From Scenedesmus sp. ARA3 (taxonomy: Eukaryota > Chlorophyta > Chlorophyceae > Sphaeropleales > Scenedesmaceae): 64,000 nucleotides of DNA. Of this stretch, positions 33,435 through 44,000 are shown piece after piece. Position 1 is the stretch's first letter. Every line of letters starts with the position of its first letter. The stretch lies in NCBI GenBank assembly GCA_004335835.1, contig RWJK01001062.1:25962-89961 (forward strand), in the 5' to 3' direction. The notes under the pieces were generated by a model. The model was not told the origin of the DNA. It was given only the letters and a program-made list of their open reading frames with translations, and searched no databases. The translations under genes and the position numbers were made by a program.

Positions 33435-33528
33435 TGGCAAACAGGAGCCGGCTGCTGACCACGGACAGAACGAAAATGGTGCAGGCAAGGCAGAAAGCGG
33501 CAAGGCTGAGGCTAGCCGCGCAGCTTGA
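26392..33528 (+). CDS. GR: Glutathione reductase (NADPH), plant type
   Basis: This FAD enzyme regenerates glutathione from its disulfide with NADPH. The eleven-exon model gives 637 aa with every phase consistent: 26392-26584, 26952-27155, 27424-27583, 28584-28688, 28981-29059, 29465-29548, 30162-30314, 30825-31086, 31562-31776, 32583-32789 and 33277-33528. Residues 1 to about 95 resemble a plastid transit peptide. Motifs are the FAD fold [17 protein letters not shown], redox disulfide [20 protein letters not shown] fold [32 protein letters not shown], and the catalytic His in [11 protein letters not shown] Ser run interrupts the segment before [11 protein letters not shown], and the C-terminus carries a Gln run. 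The first true ATG is at 26392; the frame upstream begins with TTG. Introns are packed with exon echoes. Confidence 0.95.
27263..27815 (+). repeat. Echoes of the glutathione reductase disulfide exon
   Basis: 27263-27343 copies [20 protein letters not shown] upstream of the intact exon (27424-27583) and then diverges. 27630-27709 copies [16 protein letters not shown] and ESAKGFG before GTGAGT. 27745-27813 copies [20 protein letters not shown] before GTGGGT. The first echo lacks both redox cysteines; in the second one of the CxxxxC pair survives. Confidence 0.88.
28160..28500 (+). repeat. Three echoes of the glutathione reductase exon at 28584
   Basis: Copies of GTGGACTGATGCCTCTGCTGG-like sequence encoding [16 protein letters not shown] begin near 28177, 28334 and 28451, each after CTG-rich DNA. 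The intact exon starts at 28584. A fragment of its end ([14 protein letters not shown]) recurs at 28761-28803. Confidence 0.88.
29130..30130 (+). repeat. Echoes in glutathione reductase introns 5 and 6
   Basis: 29136-29162 repeats LDGRSIT and its donor from the exon ending at 29059. 29624-29672 repeats [16 protein letters not shown] before GTAATG. 29899-29965 and 30026-30090 are decayed copies of the [18 protein letters not shown] exon, whose intact form starts at 30162. Confidence 0.8.
30459..30800 (+). repeat. Echoes of the glutathione reductase exon at 30825
   Basis: Copies of GCAGTGCACCGCCT, then GCAGGCATCC and ACATGC, lie at about 30474, 30603 and 30734. Preceding CTGCAG or GCGCAG acceptors are recognisable. 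GCAGGCATCC occurs at 30490, 30619, 30750 and, in the intact exon, 30861 (spacings 129, 131 and 111). Confidence 0.88.
31157..31975 (+). repeat. Echoes around glutathione reductase exons 8 and 9
   Basis: 31157-31220 copies the end of exon 8 ([15 protein letters not shown] in a shifted frame, then GGGTGAGT). 31450-31500 copies [15 protein letters not shown] upstream of the intact exon (31562). 31846-31950 copies the VGLNIATGQ and [13 protein letters not shown] tail and ends GTGGTGAGT. Confidence 0.85.
32134..32582 (+). repeat. Four tandem echoes of the glutathione reductase exon at 32583
   Basis: Acceptor CAG is followed by GGCCTCACTGA or a close variant (GGCCTTACTGA at 32357), with the exon starting after 32133, 32243, 32356, 32467 and, intact, 32582 (spacings 110, 113, 111 and 115 bp). 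Copies 3 and 4 read [12 protein letters not shown] or [12 protein letters not shown] plus the HTFSPL or HTFNPL segment. Copies 1 and 2 are damaged. Confidence 0.93.
32877..33230 (+). repeat. Echoes in the last glutathione reductase intron
   Basis: 32880-32985 copies [20 protein letters not shown] and the GEEAPD part of exon 10. 33147-33215 copies [20 protein letters not shown], the start of exon 11 (33277). CTG runs precede the copy and the true acceptor. Confidence 0.88.
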
Positions 33529-33905
33529 TAGGTGCAGGACATGCTGATGTGGCTCAGGGAAGAGCGGGCAATACTTGAAAAACTTCATGGGTGCCTTGCT
33601 GTTCTTGGTGCGGTGATGGGATGTGTAACTGTGTTGCAGCTGTGGGTCTGGGCATTCTGTTCAACCTGTTGTGGCTCATACCTGCGGAGCTTATGTGCCA
33701 CAACGTTCTGGCACGTTGTGGCACGTTCGTGCCGGGGCGTGGTTATGTCACATATGGGGGGGGTGCGCGGACGTAAACGGCACAGGGCAGCTCGGTCACA
33801 TTGCGCCAGGACCCACAAGCAACTACCCTTATCCAAGATGGTGACAGGAAGCACATGTAACTATCCTCTCTCATTGCTCAACACGGTACGGAGATCGGTT
33901 TGGGC

Positions 33906-33933
33906 GTTACCAGTTACCAGTTACCAGTTACCA
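33906..33933. repeat. GTTACCA repeat, four copies
   Basis: Four perfect head-to-tail copies of the 7-bp unit are present. It does not match algal telomere units (TTTAGGG or TTTTAGGG). Confidence 0.9.
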
Positions 33934-34013
33934 AAGTAGGGCCACAAGCCCACCCACAAAGGAGCCAGACAAGGCTCATGGGGTCCAGAAAGCACAAAAC
34001 AGAAACACAGACA

Positions 34014-34522
34014 CTAAGCGTCGGAGACCTCAACAAGCTCAGAGTACTCAGTCTCTGAAGCACTAGACTCAGCCGGAAGAAAACCAATCATCTCAGGATC
34101 GTTCCGAATCAAAAAGCAGTGATGTATGAAGGCAGCAACTCTGCTCTGTCTCTGCTGCATGAAGTCAGCCAAGCTACGACCACCAGGGCTCACAACATTG
34201 CCGGAGCCGTTCCAGTGCCCAAAATGTGTACACATTACATTACATTACATTACATGCTCCACTCAACGAGGAGTGGGAACCCCAGTCAGGAGCCAACGAG
34301 AGGCTCATAGGGGGAGGAAACATCGAAGAACAAACCATCATCGTCCAAACCGTCAGACACGATTTTGACACAGCGTCCAAGGTCCACCTCAAGCAGACCA
34401 CCATTAAACAAGAGGCAAGATGAGCACACAAAACGCCTCCTGCCCAATGTGATGTGCCGCAGGGCACCACTCCCATTCCACAGCTTTCTCCTAATGCAAC
34501 ACTCACGCTTGTGATCAATCAC
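34014..34522 (-). other. Unrecognised reading frames, possible element remnant
   Basis: Frame 34522-34286 reads RRKLWNGSGALRHITLGRR and contains a CSSC. Frame 34235-34014 reads FGHWNGSGNVVSPGGRSLAD and then AAFIHHCFLIRNDPEMIGF. The shared WNGSG start suggests related segments. They lie just downstream of the OAS-like stop. I do not recognise the family; chance is possible. Confidence 0.25.
34235..34254 (-). terminator. Tandem TGTAA array
   Basis: The plus strand has TTACA four times in succession, which reads (TGTAA)4 on the minus strand, about 360 bp after the OAS-like stop. TGTAA is the green-algal poly(A) signal, so this may act as a multiplied signal. Confidence 0.4.
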
Positions 34523-34615
34523 AATGCGGCGGCACTACAAGCTGCCATGCATCATAAAAATGTGCAGATGCAGCCAGAGCCAGCAGACCCCTGGACCGCT
34601 GAGACCATGCTCAGA

Positions 34616-36100
34616 CTATGCGCAGTTGGTGGCAGCTCCCGTCTCCTTTAACACAGCAGCCAGAAAGTTTGGCTGGTCATAGTCCAGCCACCGAACGTTC
34701 AGCACGCCCTTTGCTGCCACACCTCCCCATGTGTCCGTCTGCAGCTGCATCCACAGCATGGGGGACACAACGCACACGTCGCTCCACATCACATGCGCCT
34801 TGTCACCGCGCGTAACTGGAATTACGCCAGCAAACACGTTGCGCAGGGGATCTACAGGGTGCAGCACTGTCAGCGGCGCAAACAGGCCCTTTGCAGGATG
34901 TATATGTGAACCCTTGTTATGGCCGCTGTATGCAACCATGCGCCATAGCTGCCGCAGGTCCTCTGCCTGCTGCTTGCTGTAGCTCACAGCTCCGCCACTT
35001 AGCACTCTTTTCAGCATGCCCTGAAACCAGCCACCACGTGCATCTGCAGCTGGTGCTGTCAGCTCCATCGGCATAACAGGATCAAGGTAAGGCATGGGGC
35101 TCACTGCTGCTGCTGCCCACTCCCCAGCCAGCTGCAGGGACTCGTGGAACAGATCCAGCACATAGCGACCTTTTAACTGCCGCTTCCAGTGGCGGTGCAG
35201 CGTGTGAGGGCCAGACTTTATGTTGAAGCGCTGAGCTGCATGCAGCACGAGCAGCTCCAGACCCAAGTCGCTCAGCTCCTTCAATGCAGGCTGGCGCGGC
35301 TGCAGTCCCTTGCGCACCCAAGCCTTCATCAGCCGCATAGTGCTGCTGATCACCCGCTTATGCACGCCACCGCGCTGCGCTGCTGCTGCTGTCGCCTGCT
35401 GCATGAACTCTGCTGTCGCCTCAACGAGCCACACGCTGCGCATTGCTGCAGGCTGCACCGCTGTTGCAGGGCAGGCAGCAGCAACCTCAGCCAGCTGCAG
35501 CACTGGCGCTAGCACAGCCCTGCCCTGAAACTGACCTGCAGCCTCCCCTGGCTCAGGAGTAACGCCCCATTCTGCTGCTGCTTGCAGTCCTGCACCTGCC
35601 GCGAAGTTAGGTGCAAGCTGCACATCCATCTGCAGCTCAAACAGCTGTCCCTCAGACTGTGGGACCTGGCCCTGCACTGTGATGCTGACTGCAGCACTTC
35701 TCACACAAGGCTCACCCACTAGCTGAACCTTGCAGCAACTACTAGTATTACCAAGCTGCTGTGCCAGCAGCTGCTGCAGCTGCGGCAGCAGCTGCTGCAT
35801 CCAGCTGCCTTCCTGCAGGCAGGTATCTGGGTTGCACAGGTCAATGGTTATGCCTGCTGCACTCGGCAGGTTGACAAAAGCCACCAGCTGCACGCCTTCT
35901 GGCCCCTGCATTGACACTACCTGGCCTGCTGACCCCACCACTGCCACTCTGTCAATGCTGACCGGCTAGCCAGCCAGCTGAAATGGAGCCTTACCGCTGC
36001 TGCTGCTGCTGCCGTGCAGCAGAGTCTGCTTCACTGTGTCAATCGCCCTGTGCTTTGCACCCAGCTCGGGCTGCAGCCGCAGCTGCAGCTCAAGCAGGCT
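34616..36100 (-). CDS. 2'-5'-oligoadenylate-synthetase-like protein, catalytic Asp pair missing
   Basis: OAS enzymes make 2'-5' oligoadenylates from ATP and belong to the Pol-beta nucleotidyltransferases. The main exon encodes IDRVAVVGSAGQVVSMQG and then LVAFVNLP, aligning without gaps to the OAS P-loop-like GSSGKGTxLxGxSDADLVVFL region. The S-D-A-D positions are E-G-V-Q here, so two metal-binding Asp are absent; the third may survive in LQMDVQL. The C-terminal OAS domain is visible as RLMKAWVRKGL, LGLELLVLHAAQRF and LHPVDPLRNVF. Stop at 34616-34618. An upstream segment (about 35992-36100) encodes AKHRAIDTVKQTLLHG, expected just before the core. The frame changes by one between 35965 and 35992 and only a ~30-nt intron would fit, so the 5' structure is unresolved. 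A non-catalytic binding role is inferred. Confidence 0.6.
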
Positions 36101-36323
36101 ATAGCTGGCTAGCTTCCAGCAGCTGCCTGAACCTCAAGGGGTTGCTTCTGAGGGTGACGGCAGCATCTGACGGTGCTGGCCAGCATGGCGGCTCTTGCTG
36201 GGCAAGAGTGGCCCCAGCAGGCTGCGATGAGTGCATCAGCGGGAGGCAGGCATACACAGCAGGGTGAGGTACCGGCAGACGCCCTGCATCCAGCATCTGC
36301 TACTCTAAAATTCTGCCTTGCAG

Positions 36324-37251
36324 CCAATGCACTGCTGGGATAGCATGGCACACCCACAGCGCAGGCCAGTGGGCGGTGTTGGACCAGTACCATGCCGCAG
36401 GAGTGGGTATGATTGCGATTGATTGGGGTGGAACTGGTATCAATATTGTAAGAGCGTACTCCACTGACAAAGCATGGGGAATCATGTCATGGCCTGATGC
36501 CAACGTCTACCCAGCCCAGATTTTGGTTGAATCAAAACAGCCGCAGGCCTCTGCTGGTGCTGGTGCTGGTGCTGGAGCTGGTGCTGCTGGTGCTGGTGCT
36601 GGTGCAGCTGCTGCTGCTGTGTTACGTGCGCTGCAACGCTGTAGGGCTGCCGAAAGCCAGCTGGCGCTGCATACACGGCACCCAAACAGCCACAACTCAT
36701 GTCGCAGTGCGACTAGGTGCTGGATCCACTTTGTAAGTCAAGTAAGTTCAATGCTTACCATTCCCTGGCTAAGGCTGGGAGGCAGCAAGCCCGCATCTGC
36801 CAGCTCCTGCAACATGGAATTACTCTCCTGTGCCTCTGATGCCGTGCAGGCCCCGCCCCTCCACGTGACGCCCATGAGACTGCGGACACACGCAGCGCTG
36901 CTGGTGCTGGCTCCAGGGCTGATGGCTGAGCTTGCGTTGCCCATCCTGCACACTGTGCTGGCAGCACACAGTGCGCAGGTAAAAGACCTGTGATGAGTGG
37001 TTGTGGCGCACACCTGCAGCTTTGCAAGAGCAGCAGGGAGGTCATCAGGCAAGCAATGTGTGCGCATCTAGCAGTGCAGTGCCGGTGAGGTATCAACCAG
37101 GCAGCCATTTCCTTCAGCAGGGGTCCACAACTGAGCTGCATGAAGCTGTTGCTACCCTTCAACTGCCCCTGTGCAGGTGCTGGCATTGGTGGCCAGCAAA
37201 TGTTTGAACTGGGCGGAGGAAAAAAAACGGTGTGCTAAGCAGTTGGGCTGA
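36324..37251 (+). CDS. Small spliced gene of unknown function
   Basis: Three exon-like pieces are visible. 36324 to about 36540 (DQYHAAGVGMIAIDWGGTG, then ANVYPAQILVES) follows TTGCAG. 36850-36978 (APPLHVTPMRLRTHAALLV, ending HSAQ) has CAG and GTAAAA borders. 37177-37251 (VLALVASKCLNWAEEKKR, then AKQLG and TGA) follows GTGCAG. The last two join in phase 0. A GGTGCT repeat at 36549-36604 may be intronic or encode Ala-Gly. I do not recognise the family, and the first piece may belong to something else. It is transcribed divergently from the OAS-like gene. Confidence 0.4.
36549..36606. repeat. GGTGCT hexanucleotide-like repeat
   Basis: This is an imperfect run of CTGGTG units about 58 bp long. 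Read on the plus strand it would encode alternating Ala and Gly. Confidence 0.85.
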
Positions 37252-38087
37252 TCTAACAGTTTGGCCGTTGAATATACCTCCGTTTATGGTGGGTTTCGCG
37301 TGGAGTGCTGTAGAAAGTGCAGCGCTGCGATTGTGGCACGAAGTGACCTGCAGGCGCTTGCCGGGCGAATTGGACGCCTAATGATCAATCTGAGTTATAG
37401 ACTGCATTGATCTGGTTGGAGGGACGCGTACGAACTTCAGCGCCTTTACAAAGTAGCTGAGTTGCCCGGCACAGATAAGGGCTTTTGCAGAAGTAGCCGC
37501 ACAAAGGTGCTTGAAATCAACTCAGACGTGACGACAAGAATAAAAAGGGCGGATAGATGCACTTGCACCTGTACAGCGCCCCTGCTGTGGATATTAGGGT
37601 TTTGATGCTTGCGCGAGCATGCTGCACCCTGCTGCAGTGCACCCAGCGTTGATCGCGATCAAGTAGTCGTCAGCAATAGCGTCCGCGCTGTGAACAGCAT
37701 CCACATCAGCTGATGATGTTGTGTGCAATTCGCTGATTTAAGGCTGAACAGCATCTGCGGCAGAGCACCAGAATGCTGCACATCAACGACGACAACAGGC
37801 TGTTGCACTGCCACTGCTCTGCAGCACAGTATGGTCTAGTGTCATGGTTGACCAAGTCCCTGCTGAACCTGCGGCGCGCACACAACTTGTGCACATCAAG
37901 CAGCATGCCACCACTAAAACACGTTTTCCTCAACATGCATATGCAGTGGCTGCAGCACAGATCTCAACAAGCTCAAGGACAATTGTCGTTCACTACAGAA
38001 GGCTGCCAGCCTGCGCACACAGCGCACACACAAACGCTAGCAGCTGCCTACTGTTCAACTCTCATGTTATGTGACAACTATCCACAG
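37252..38087. other. Region downstream of EXO1 and the small plus-strand gene
   Basis: I see no supported gene. A TTACA at 37446-37450 (TGTAA on the minus strand) could end the EXO1 transcript, giving a 3' UTR of about 640 bp. Confidence 0.4.
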
Positions 38088-41000
38088 CTATTGCAGCCAG
38101 CTGCTGCCTGATCCGCGCTTGCTGCCGCCAGGCTTCGCGCCAAAAGGCCTCCCTGCATCGGCCTCTCCGCATGCAAACTGGCCGAATGCACCAAAGCCAC
38201 CATCTGCTGCATCCCCATCCCCATCAAGGCTGCTGTCCATGTCCGCAGCAGCAGACCTTGAAGGGGCCTTGAACGGCCGAGCAGCAATGCCGCCCCTGCT
38301 GCTGCCGCTGCCGCCCCCTAGCCGCCGCCCTAGCAGGGCTGTTGCATGCTTCGGCTGCCGGCCAAAGGGACCAGAAGAGCCGCCACCTAGCTCTGTTTCT
38401 CCAAGCAACTCTACGTCACTATGATAATCAACATCCTGCATGGGATCTGCTGCTGCTGCTGCAACAGTCTCTTCACCTGCTGCAGCATTGTCTGCTAGAG
38501 GCTTCACAGGCACAAACAGCAGATCAGGATCATAGCGCATCGCATACAGGTGTGTCAGCGACTTGCGGGGCTGGGCCTTGCTGCCGCTGCCGCCTTTGCT
38601 GTTGCCCCTGCTGCCGTTGCTGCTGCGAGGGCGCCGCTGAGCAGCAACCTTCCCTGGTTTGTGCTGAGCAGCAGCAGCAGCAGCGGTGTTGGCTGCGGAC
38701 TTTGACAGCCCCAGGGGTGAAACCTGCTGCTGTGTGAGCACTCGTTGCTGCTGCTGCTGCTGCTGTTTGTGCACCTTCTTCACCACCTTGGTTGCAAGCT
38801 TTGCATACTGCCTGATGTGAGCGATGCTGTGGATGTCACCTGCATCCTCTGGCTCGGCATTCTCATCGTTGCTGCTGCTGCCACCGCTGCTGCTCGGCGC
38901 TGCCTCCTGCTCTGCCGGCTGCCTAGCTGCAGTGCCAGCTGCCTCTTGTTGATGCTGTGTGTGCTGCTGCTGCTGTTTGTTATGCTGCTGCTGTTGCCTA
39001 TGCTGCTGCTGCTGCTGCACCAGGTCATTATCTGACAGGTCTTGCCGTGTGTGCTGAGTCACCCGCCTGCTCAGCCCTGTGCCACTTCGCAGTGACCCCT
39101 GCAGCCGTCGCCACGCGTGGCTGCTGCTGCCGCCGAGTGCCAGGTGATGCGTCTTTGGCGGCGATACTTCTACCTGATCTAGATAATCTAATACATGCTG
39201 CTGCTGCTGCTGGGGCCTGCTGCTGCCCAAGCCAGCTAGCACATCGTCCTTGCTGCCAACCCCCATGCCTGACAAGCTGGTTTGGCCGGCTCCACTGGCA
39301 GGGCCTAACAAGCCAAGTGACAAGCCACCACTGCTAGGCAGGCTGGGCAAGCTGCCAGGCATTAGCAGAGGGTCACTGCCTAAGCCTGCTGCAATGCCAT
39401 CCCCTTGCAGGAAAGCTGTGTCTCCAGCTGCAGCATCGTCCAGAAGTAATGCAGGCGAGCAGCTGCTGCTGCCGCCTGGGAAGAACCTGCTGTTGCTGCT
39501 GCTGCCGCGCGTCCTGCGCTGCAGGCACGCTGGTAGAGCAGGCGACTGCGACCGCTGCTGTTGCTGATGCGATGACATGCTGTTGATGAGCGCTGACAGC
39601 GTACTGACTGCAGCACCCCTGCCAGCTGCAGCAGTGACGCCAAACGGATCGGCATCTTGCTGCTGCTGCTGCGGGCCTGGCAGCAGGCCTGAAGGGTCCT
39701 GCAGGCCTGACAGCTCCTGCGAGACCCCACTCAGGCTCATGCCTATGCCGCTGCTGGGAGCACCAAACATGCTGTCTGACTGCACAGCGCCCGGCTGATC
39801 GCTGCTGCCGCCACTGGGTAAGCTGCTGCTGCTGCCAGGCTGCTGCTCGCTGCTGCCGGCGCTGCTGCCAGCTGCAGCAGCCCACGGCTGTTCATGCCTG
39901 ATGCCAGTAGCGCCAACATCAGCAGAGAACATGTTGCAGTGCTCTGCTGCTGCCCTGCTCAATGGTTCATCCATCAATGATCCGTAAGAAGCATCTTCAT
40001 CAGAGTCCTCAATCACTAGGTCTATGCTATCGACTGCTTGCTGTTGCTGCTGCTGCTGTAGGCGGCTCAGCTGCTGCCGTTGCTGCTGGTGGTCTTGCTG
40101 CTTCATGCGCTGCACCTGCTCTGTGCACGCCGTGCGCTGGTCACAGCGCTGATCAATGAACACGCCAGCATCACCTGACAGCCTAGCAGCACCCCCTGCA
40201 GCTGCTGCGCTGTCAAGCAAGCTGCGGCTGCCACTGCTGCCACTGCCTAGCATCTCATCACTCAGCCGCACACGCTTTGAGGCAGGCATCCCTGCACCAG
40301 CAGCTGCTGCGCGCTCTTCTTGTGACCAGCAGGCAGCATTTCTATGGTGCCCTTGCTGCTGTTCCTTTTGGTCAGTCACTTGCTCCTGCTGCACACACTG
40401 CTGCTGCTCCTGCTCTTGCTGCTGCTGCACCAGCTGCTGTTGCTGTTCTTGCTCCTGCTGCTGCCGCTGTTGCTGCTGTTGCTGCAGCGCTTGCAGTGCT
40501 TGCAGGATGTTGTGCTGCATGCTCTGCCCAGGCGCAGGAGCAGCAGGCACACCGGCCTTCGCTGCTGCAGGTTGCAAAGCTGCTACAGACCCACAGCCAG
40601 CAGCAGCAGCAGCAGCAGCAGCGACGCCGCTGCGCTGTATGCCAGCTGCAGGAGCTGCTGAAAAGTACTTAGCTATGCCTAGTGCTACTTTGCGGCTGCC
40701 GCCGCTGGCTGCTGCTCTGCTGCCGCCGCTGCAGGGACCCGCTGCTGCTGCTCCTGCAGCACCAGGTCCCTTGTTACTGCCAGCCGCGCTCCATGACAGC
40801 TTCTGCTGCCCGCTGCTGTGCCGCTTGCTCATGCCCACTCTAGCTGCCCTGCCGCCGCCACTGATGGCCCCGCCGCCTGCTGCTGCGCCCGTTGCGCCGC
40901 CTGACCCTGCTGCTGCTGCTGTGTTGCTGGGGCGCCGCAGCGCCAGCAAATGCTGATCAGCTGGCGGCTTTGGCAGCTGCGCTGCAATGTGTGGCGGCAG

Positions 41001-44000
41001 GTTCCTGCAGCCTGCAAAGATTGCTGCCAGGTCGTACGGTGTATGCTTCACGGGATCCAGCTGGCCTGCAGCATTTGCACCAGGGCGACGCAGAACCGGC
41101 AAACTGTTCATGATCACTCCACTCCAGGATGGCCTCTTTGCTCCAACTGTCGTAGCAGGCATCACATACAGCACAGAGCAGCAAATTCGTTCAACTGTGC
41201 CTGCACTGCATCCTGCAGACAGCCCACAAAGTGCTCCCAGCCCACGTACCTTCCGCAATGCCGCGCGCCACATCAGCAGGCAGGTCAGGCCCCAGGAAGT
41301 CCAGCCGCTGCTGCTGCTGCTGGCCCGCCAGGTGCGTCAGCGCCTGCGGCACGTCCACGTCAGCAGCGCCCAGCCCTCCTGCAGGCAGCGGCGCCAGGTG
41401 CACCAGCGCCTGCAGCACAGCAAATCGCAACTGTCAAGAAAAGGCACATGCAAGTGGCTACTTGCAGGACTGCAGTGGCTACTTGCAGGACTGCAGTGGC
41501 TACTTGCAGGACTGCAGTGGCTACTTGCAGGACTGCAGTCAGCAGCGCCCAGCCCCCCTGCAGGCAGCGGCGCCAGGTGCACCAGCGCCTGCGGCACAGC
41601 ACACAGCAGACCGGCACAACAAACGCAAGAGCAGTGGTTCATTCAGTGTGCGCTTGCAGGGTTGTAGCCCTCCTGCAGGCAGCTGCGCCAGGTGCACCAG
41701 CGCCTGCAGGACCACAGCAGGCAGCAAAGTGCAGCGGTGAGCAGCCGCACGCGAAGTGTGTGCCTGCAGGAAGGCAGGGTTGCACAAGCTATGCATGCAC
41801 CAGCAAGTATGAGAAGGGCGCTGCGAGGAATGAAACACATACCTGAGCAGCAGGGCCAAGCATGGCAGACACTGCAGCACCGCGCAAGGGACTGGTGTAG
41901 CTACACTGCCTAGACACTGCCAAAAAACCCTACACCCAGCCAGCCGGCAGCCCTACCTGTGCTGCCGGGCCGTACACGTGGCAATGCCTGAAGGCCCAAA
42001 GTGACTGCAGCACTGCACCAAATCGGGTCCAACGCCGCCATGCCAACCACCTCGACCGGCTGTGGCTCACCTGTGCTGCCGGGCAGTACACGCGGCAGTG
42101 CCTGAAGGCCCACAGTGCCAGCTGGAACCGCAGCTTGCAGAAAATCACAGACCAAACAGCAGGTTTGTGTGCTGGCTGGCTCACCTGTGCTGCCGGGCAG
42201 TACACGCGGCAGTGCCTGAAGGCCCACAGTGCCAGCTGGAAGCGCAGCTCGTAGTCAGGCGGCACGCGCGTGCCGTTGAAGCGCAGCATCTTCACCACCT
42301 GAGGCCATCAGTGAAGGGGCAAGTATTTATGTGCAGAAATGCAGGGACACGTGCATTACATGCACTGCAGGCTTGTGGACGGCATCTGGGTTTGCCATTT
42401 GCGCACTTGTGCTGTTGCCAGATGTCAACAGGTGCATGCTGTCATGCACAGACAGGCACACAGGTTGGCTGCTGCATATGGTGGATTGCTTGCAGCTTCC
42501 AAGAACGCAGCCGTTGGATGCTGCCTGTTAGTGTACCCTCGCAGCATTTCACAATGCCACAGCCAGCTGCGCATTCTAACATACTTGGCAGAATATCAAA
42601 CAACACAACCAACCACACCTTAGTGAAGCTCCTGTACTTGCGCAGCACGCCATGTGCCTTCTTCAAGCCGATGCCTGGCAGCTGAGCCAGAAAGTCGCAC
42701 CCCGCCATCACGCACAACTGCAGGAACTGGTCGCTCGTGAAGCCAGACAGCGGCAGGCCTGTGCAGTTAGGCAGGTCTGCAGTACACAGCTCCTCGCCGT
42801 TACCAGTGCGGTCCAGTTTGTACAGGACCCTGCAGCACAGTAGCAGCAAGCAACCACATACGTTTTGCGACTTGCAGCTGTGCCAACACACCAAACGCGG
42901 AGATGCACACAATGGCGTCTTGTACCACTGCATGCTTCCATCAAATTGTGCCACCGACAAACGTGAAATGCAGATTCACAGGATGCATAGCAGTAGGGGA
43001 TCCCTATCTCGCCAAGAGCCAAGAGGATGGCTGCGGATGCCTTTGCAAGCCTTGCAATTGCCTGCGTGCTTGCCGCACCTGGGGCAGCCATACGCCAGCA
43101 GGTCTGAGTCCTCCGTGATGACCAGCTGCACATCGCCGCGCCGCGCCAGGTATGCCATCTGGGCATCTGCCTCGTACGGCGCGACGATAAACTGCACGCC
43201 CTGCACCTTCAGCTCCTGCATCAGCAGCAGCCGCAGCCGCAGCAGCATTGGAGAAAGAGGTGGCATGTGGAATTTAACATACTATGCTGCTGCCTAAAAA
43301 TCAAGAAACAGGATCCTGCAAGCAGCTCATAGCAGCTATGACTCAACAACTGCTTGGGCTCACAGCCCAGCAGCACTGCGATAACAGCATGTGATAATCT
43401 GCAAACACTGCACAGCACATTTGCCATCATCGCAGGCATGTGAAAGCCTCTGCAGCCAGCAGCATGTTGCGCCGGGGGCAACTTGACTGATTGCTTCAGC
43501 TGCTGACTGCTCACCTCGATCACTTGCTTGGCCATTGCTGGAGTAATGTCTACGCAGCGCTGGTAGCACTCCACGGCAGCGGCCACGTTGCCTGCAGCCA
43601 GGTGCGCTGCTGCCTTCTCCCTTGCCTCTGCACGCGCCCTGCAAGGCCACAACAAGGAATGTACACGTTTGACACAAAGTCCCCGGTTGCAGACTTCAGC
43701 ACGCAAATGCTGGCAGCGCCTGTGCGGCGGTGCAGCGCTGCTGCGATTGCCATGGATGCTTCTTCTGCTGGTGATGCCTGGACTGCAGGTACTTGCTTGT
43801 CAGCCGCTGTCAGCTGAAAGATCCCAGCTGTTTGGCGGTTGCTAAATCCGGCAAAAGCATTTGTCCAGGACAGCTAGCCCTGCTGCTCCTGCTGCTGCTC
43901 TTTCTGATCTGCACGACTGATAGAGCTCATGCTGCTGCACTCCTGTTCGTCCTTGTCCTGTAGATCTGCCAGCGGCCGGCAGGTCAGATGCTGCATCATT

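Larger units (their letters stand above)
33529..34615. other. Region between convergent glutathione reductase and OAS-like genes
   Basis: It contains TGTAA motifs near 33622 and 33855 that may end the glutathione reductase transcript, a 7-bp repeat at 33906-33933, and a TGTAA array on the minus strand. Two minus-strand frames (34014-34235 and 34286-34522) share a WNGSG phrase and might be remnants of an unrecognised element. Confidence 0.45.

Noticed and set aside
33906..33933. Telomere-like repeat
   Set aside because: The GTTACCA unit differs from TTTAGGG and TTTTAGGG and has only four copies.
34014..34522. Confident transposon call for the two minus-strand frames
   Set aside because: No transposase, integrase or reverse-transcriptase motif and no terminal repeats could be identified.
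39373..40956. Long plus-strand and alternative frames opposite the EXO1 tail
   Set aside because: They are produced by CTG/CAG periodicity; the minus frame joins seven EXO1 exons in perfect phase.
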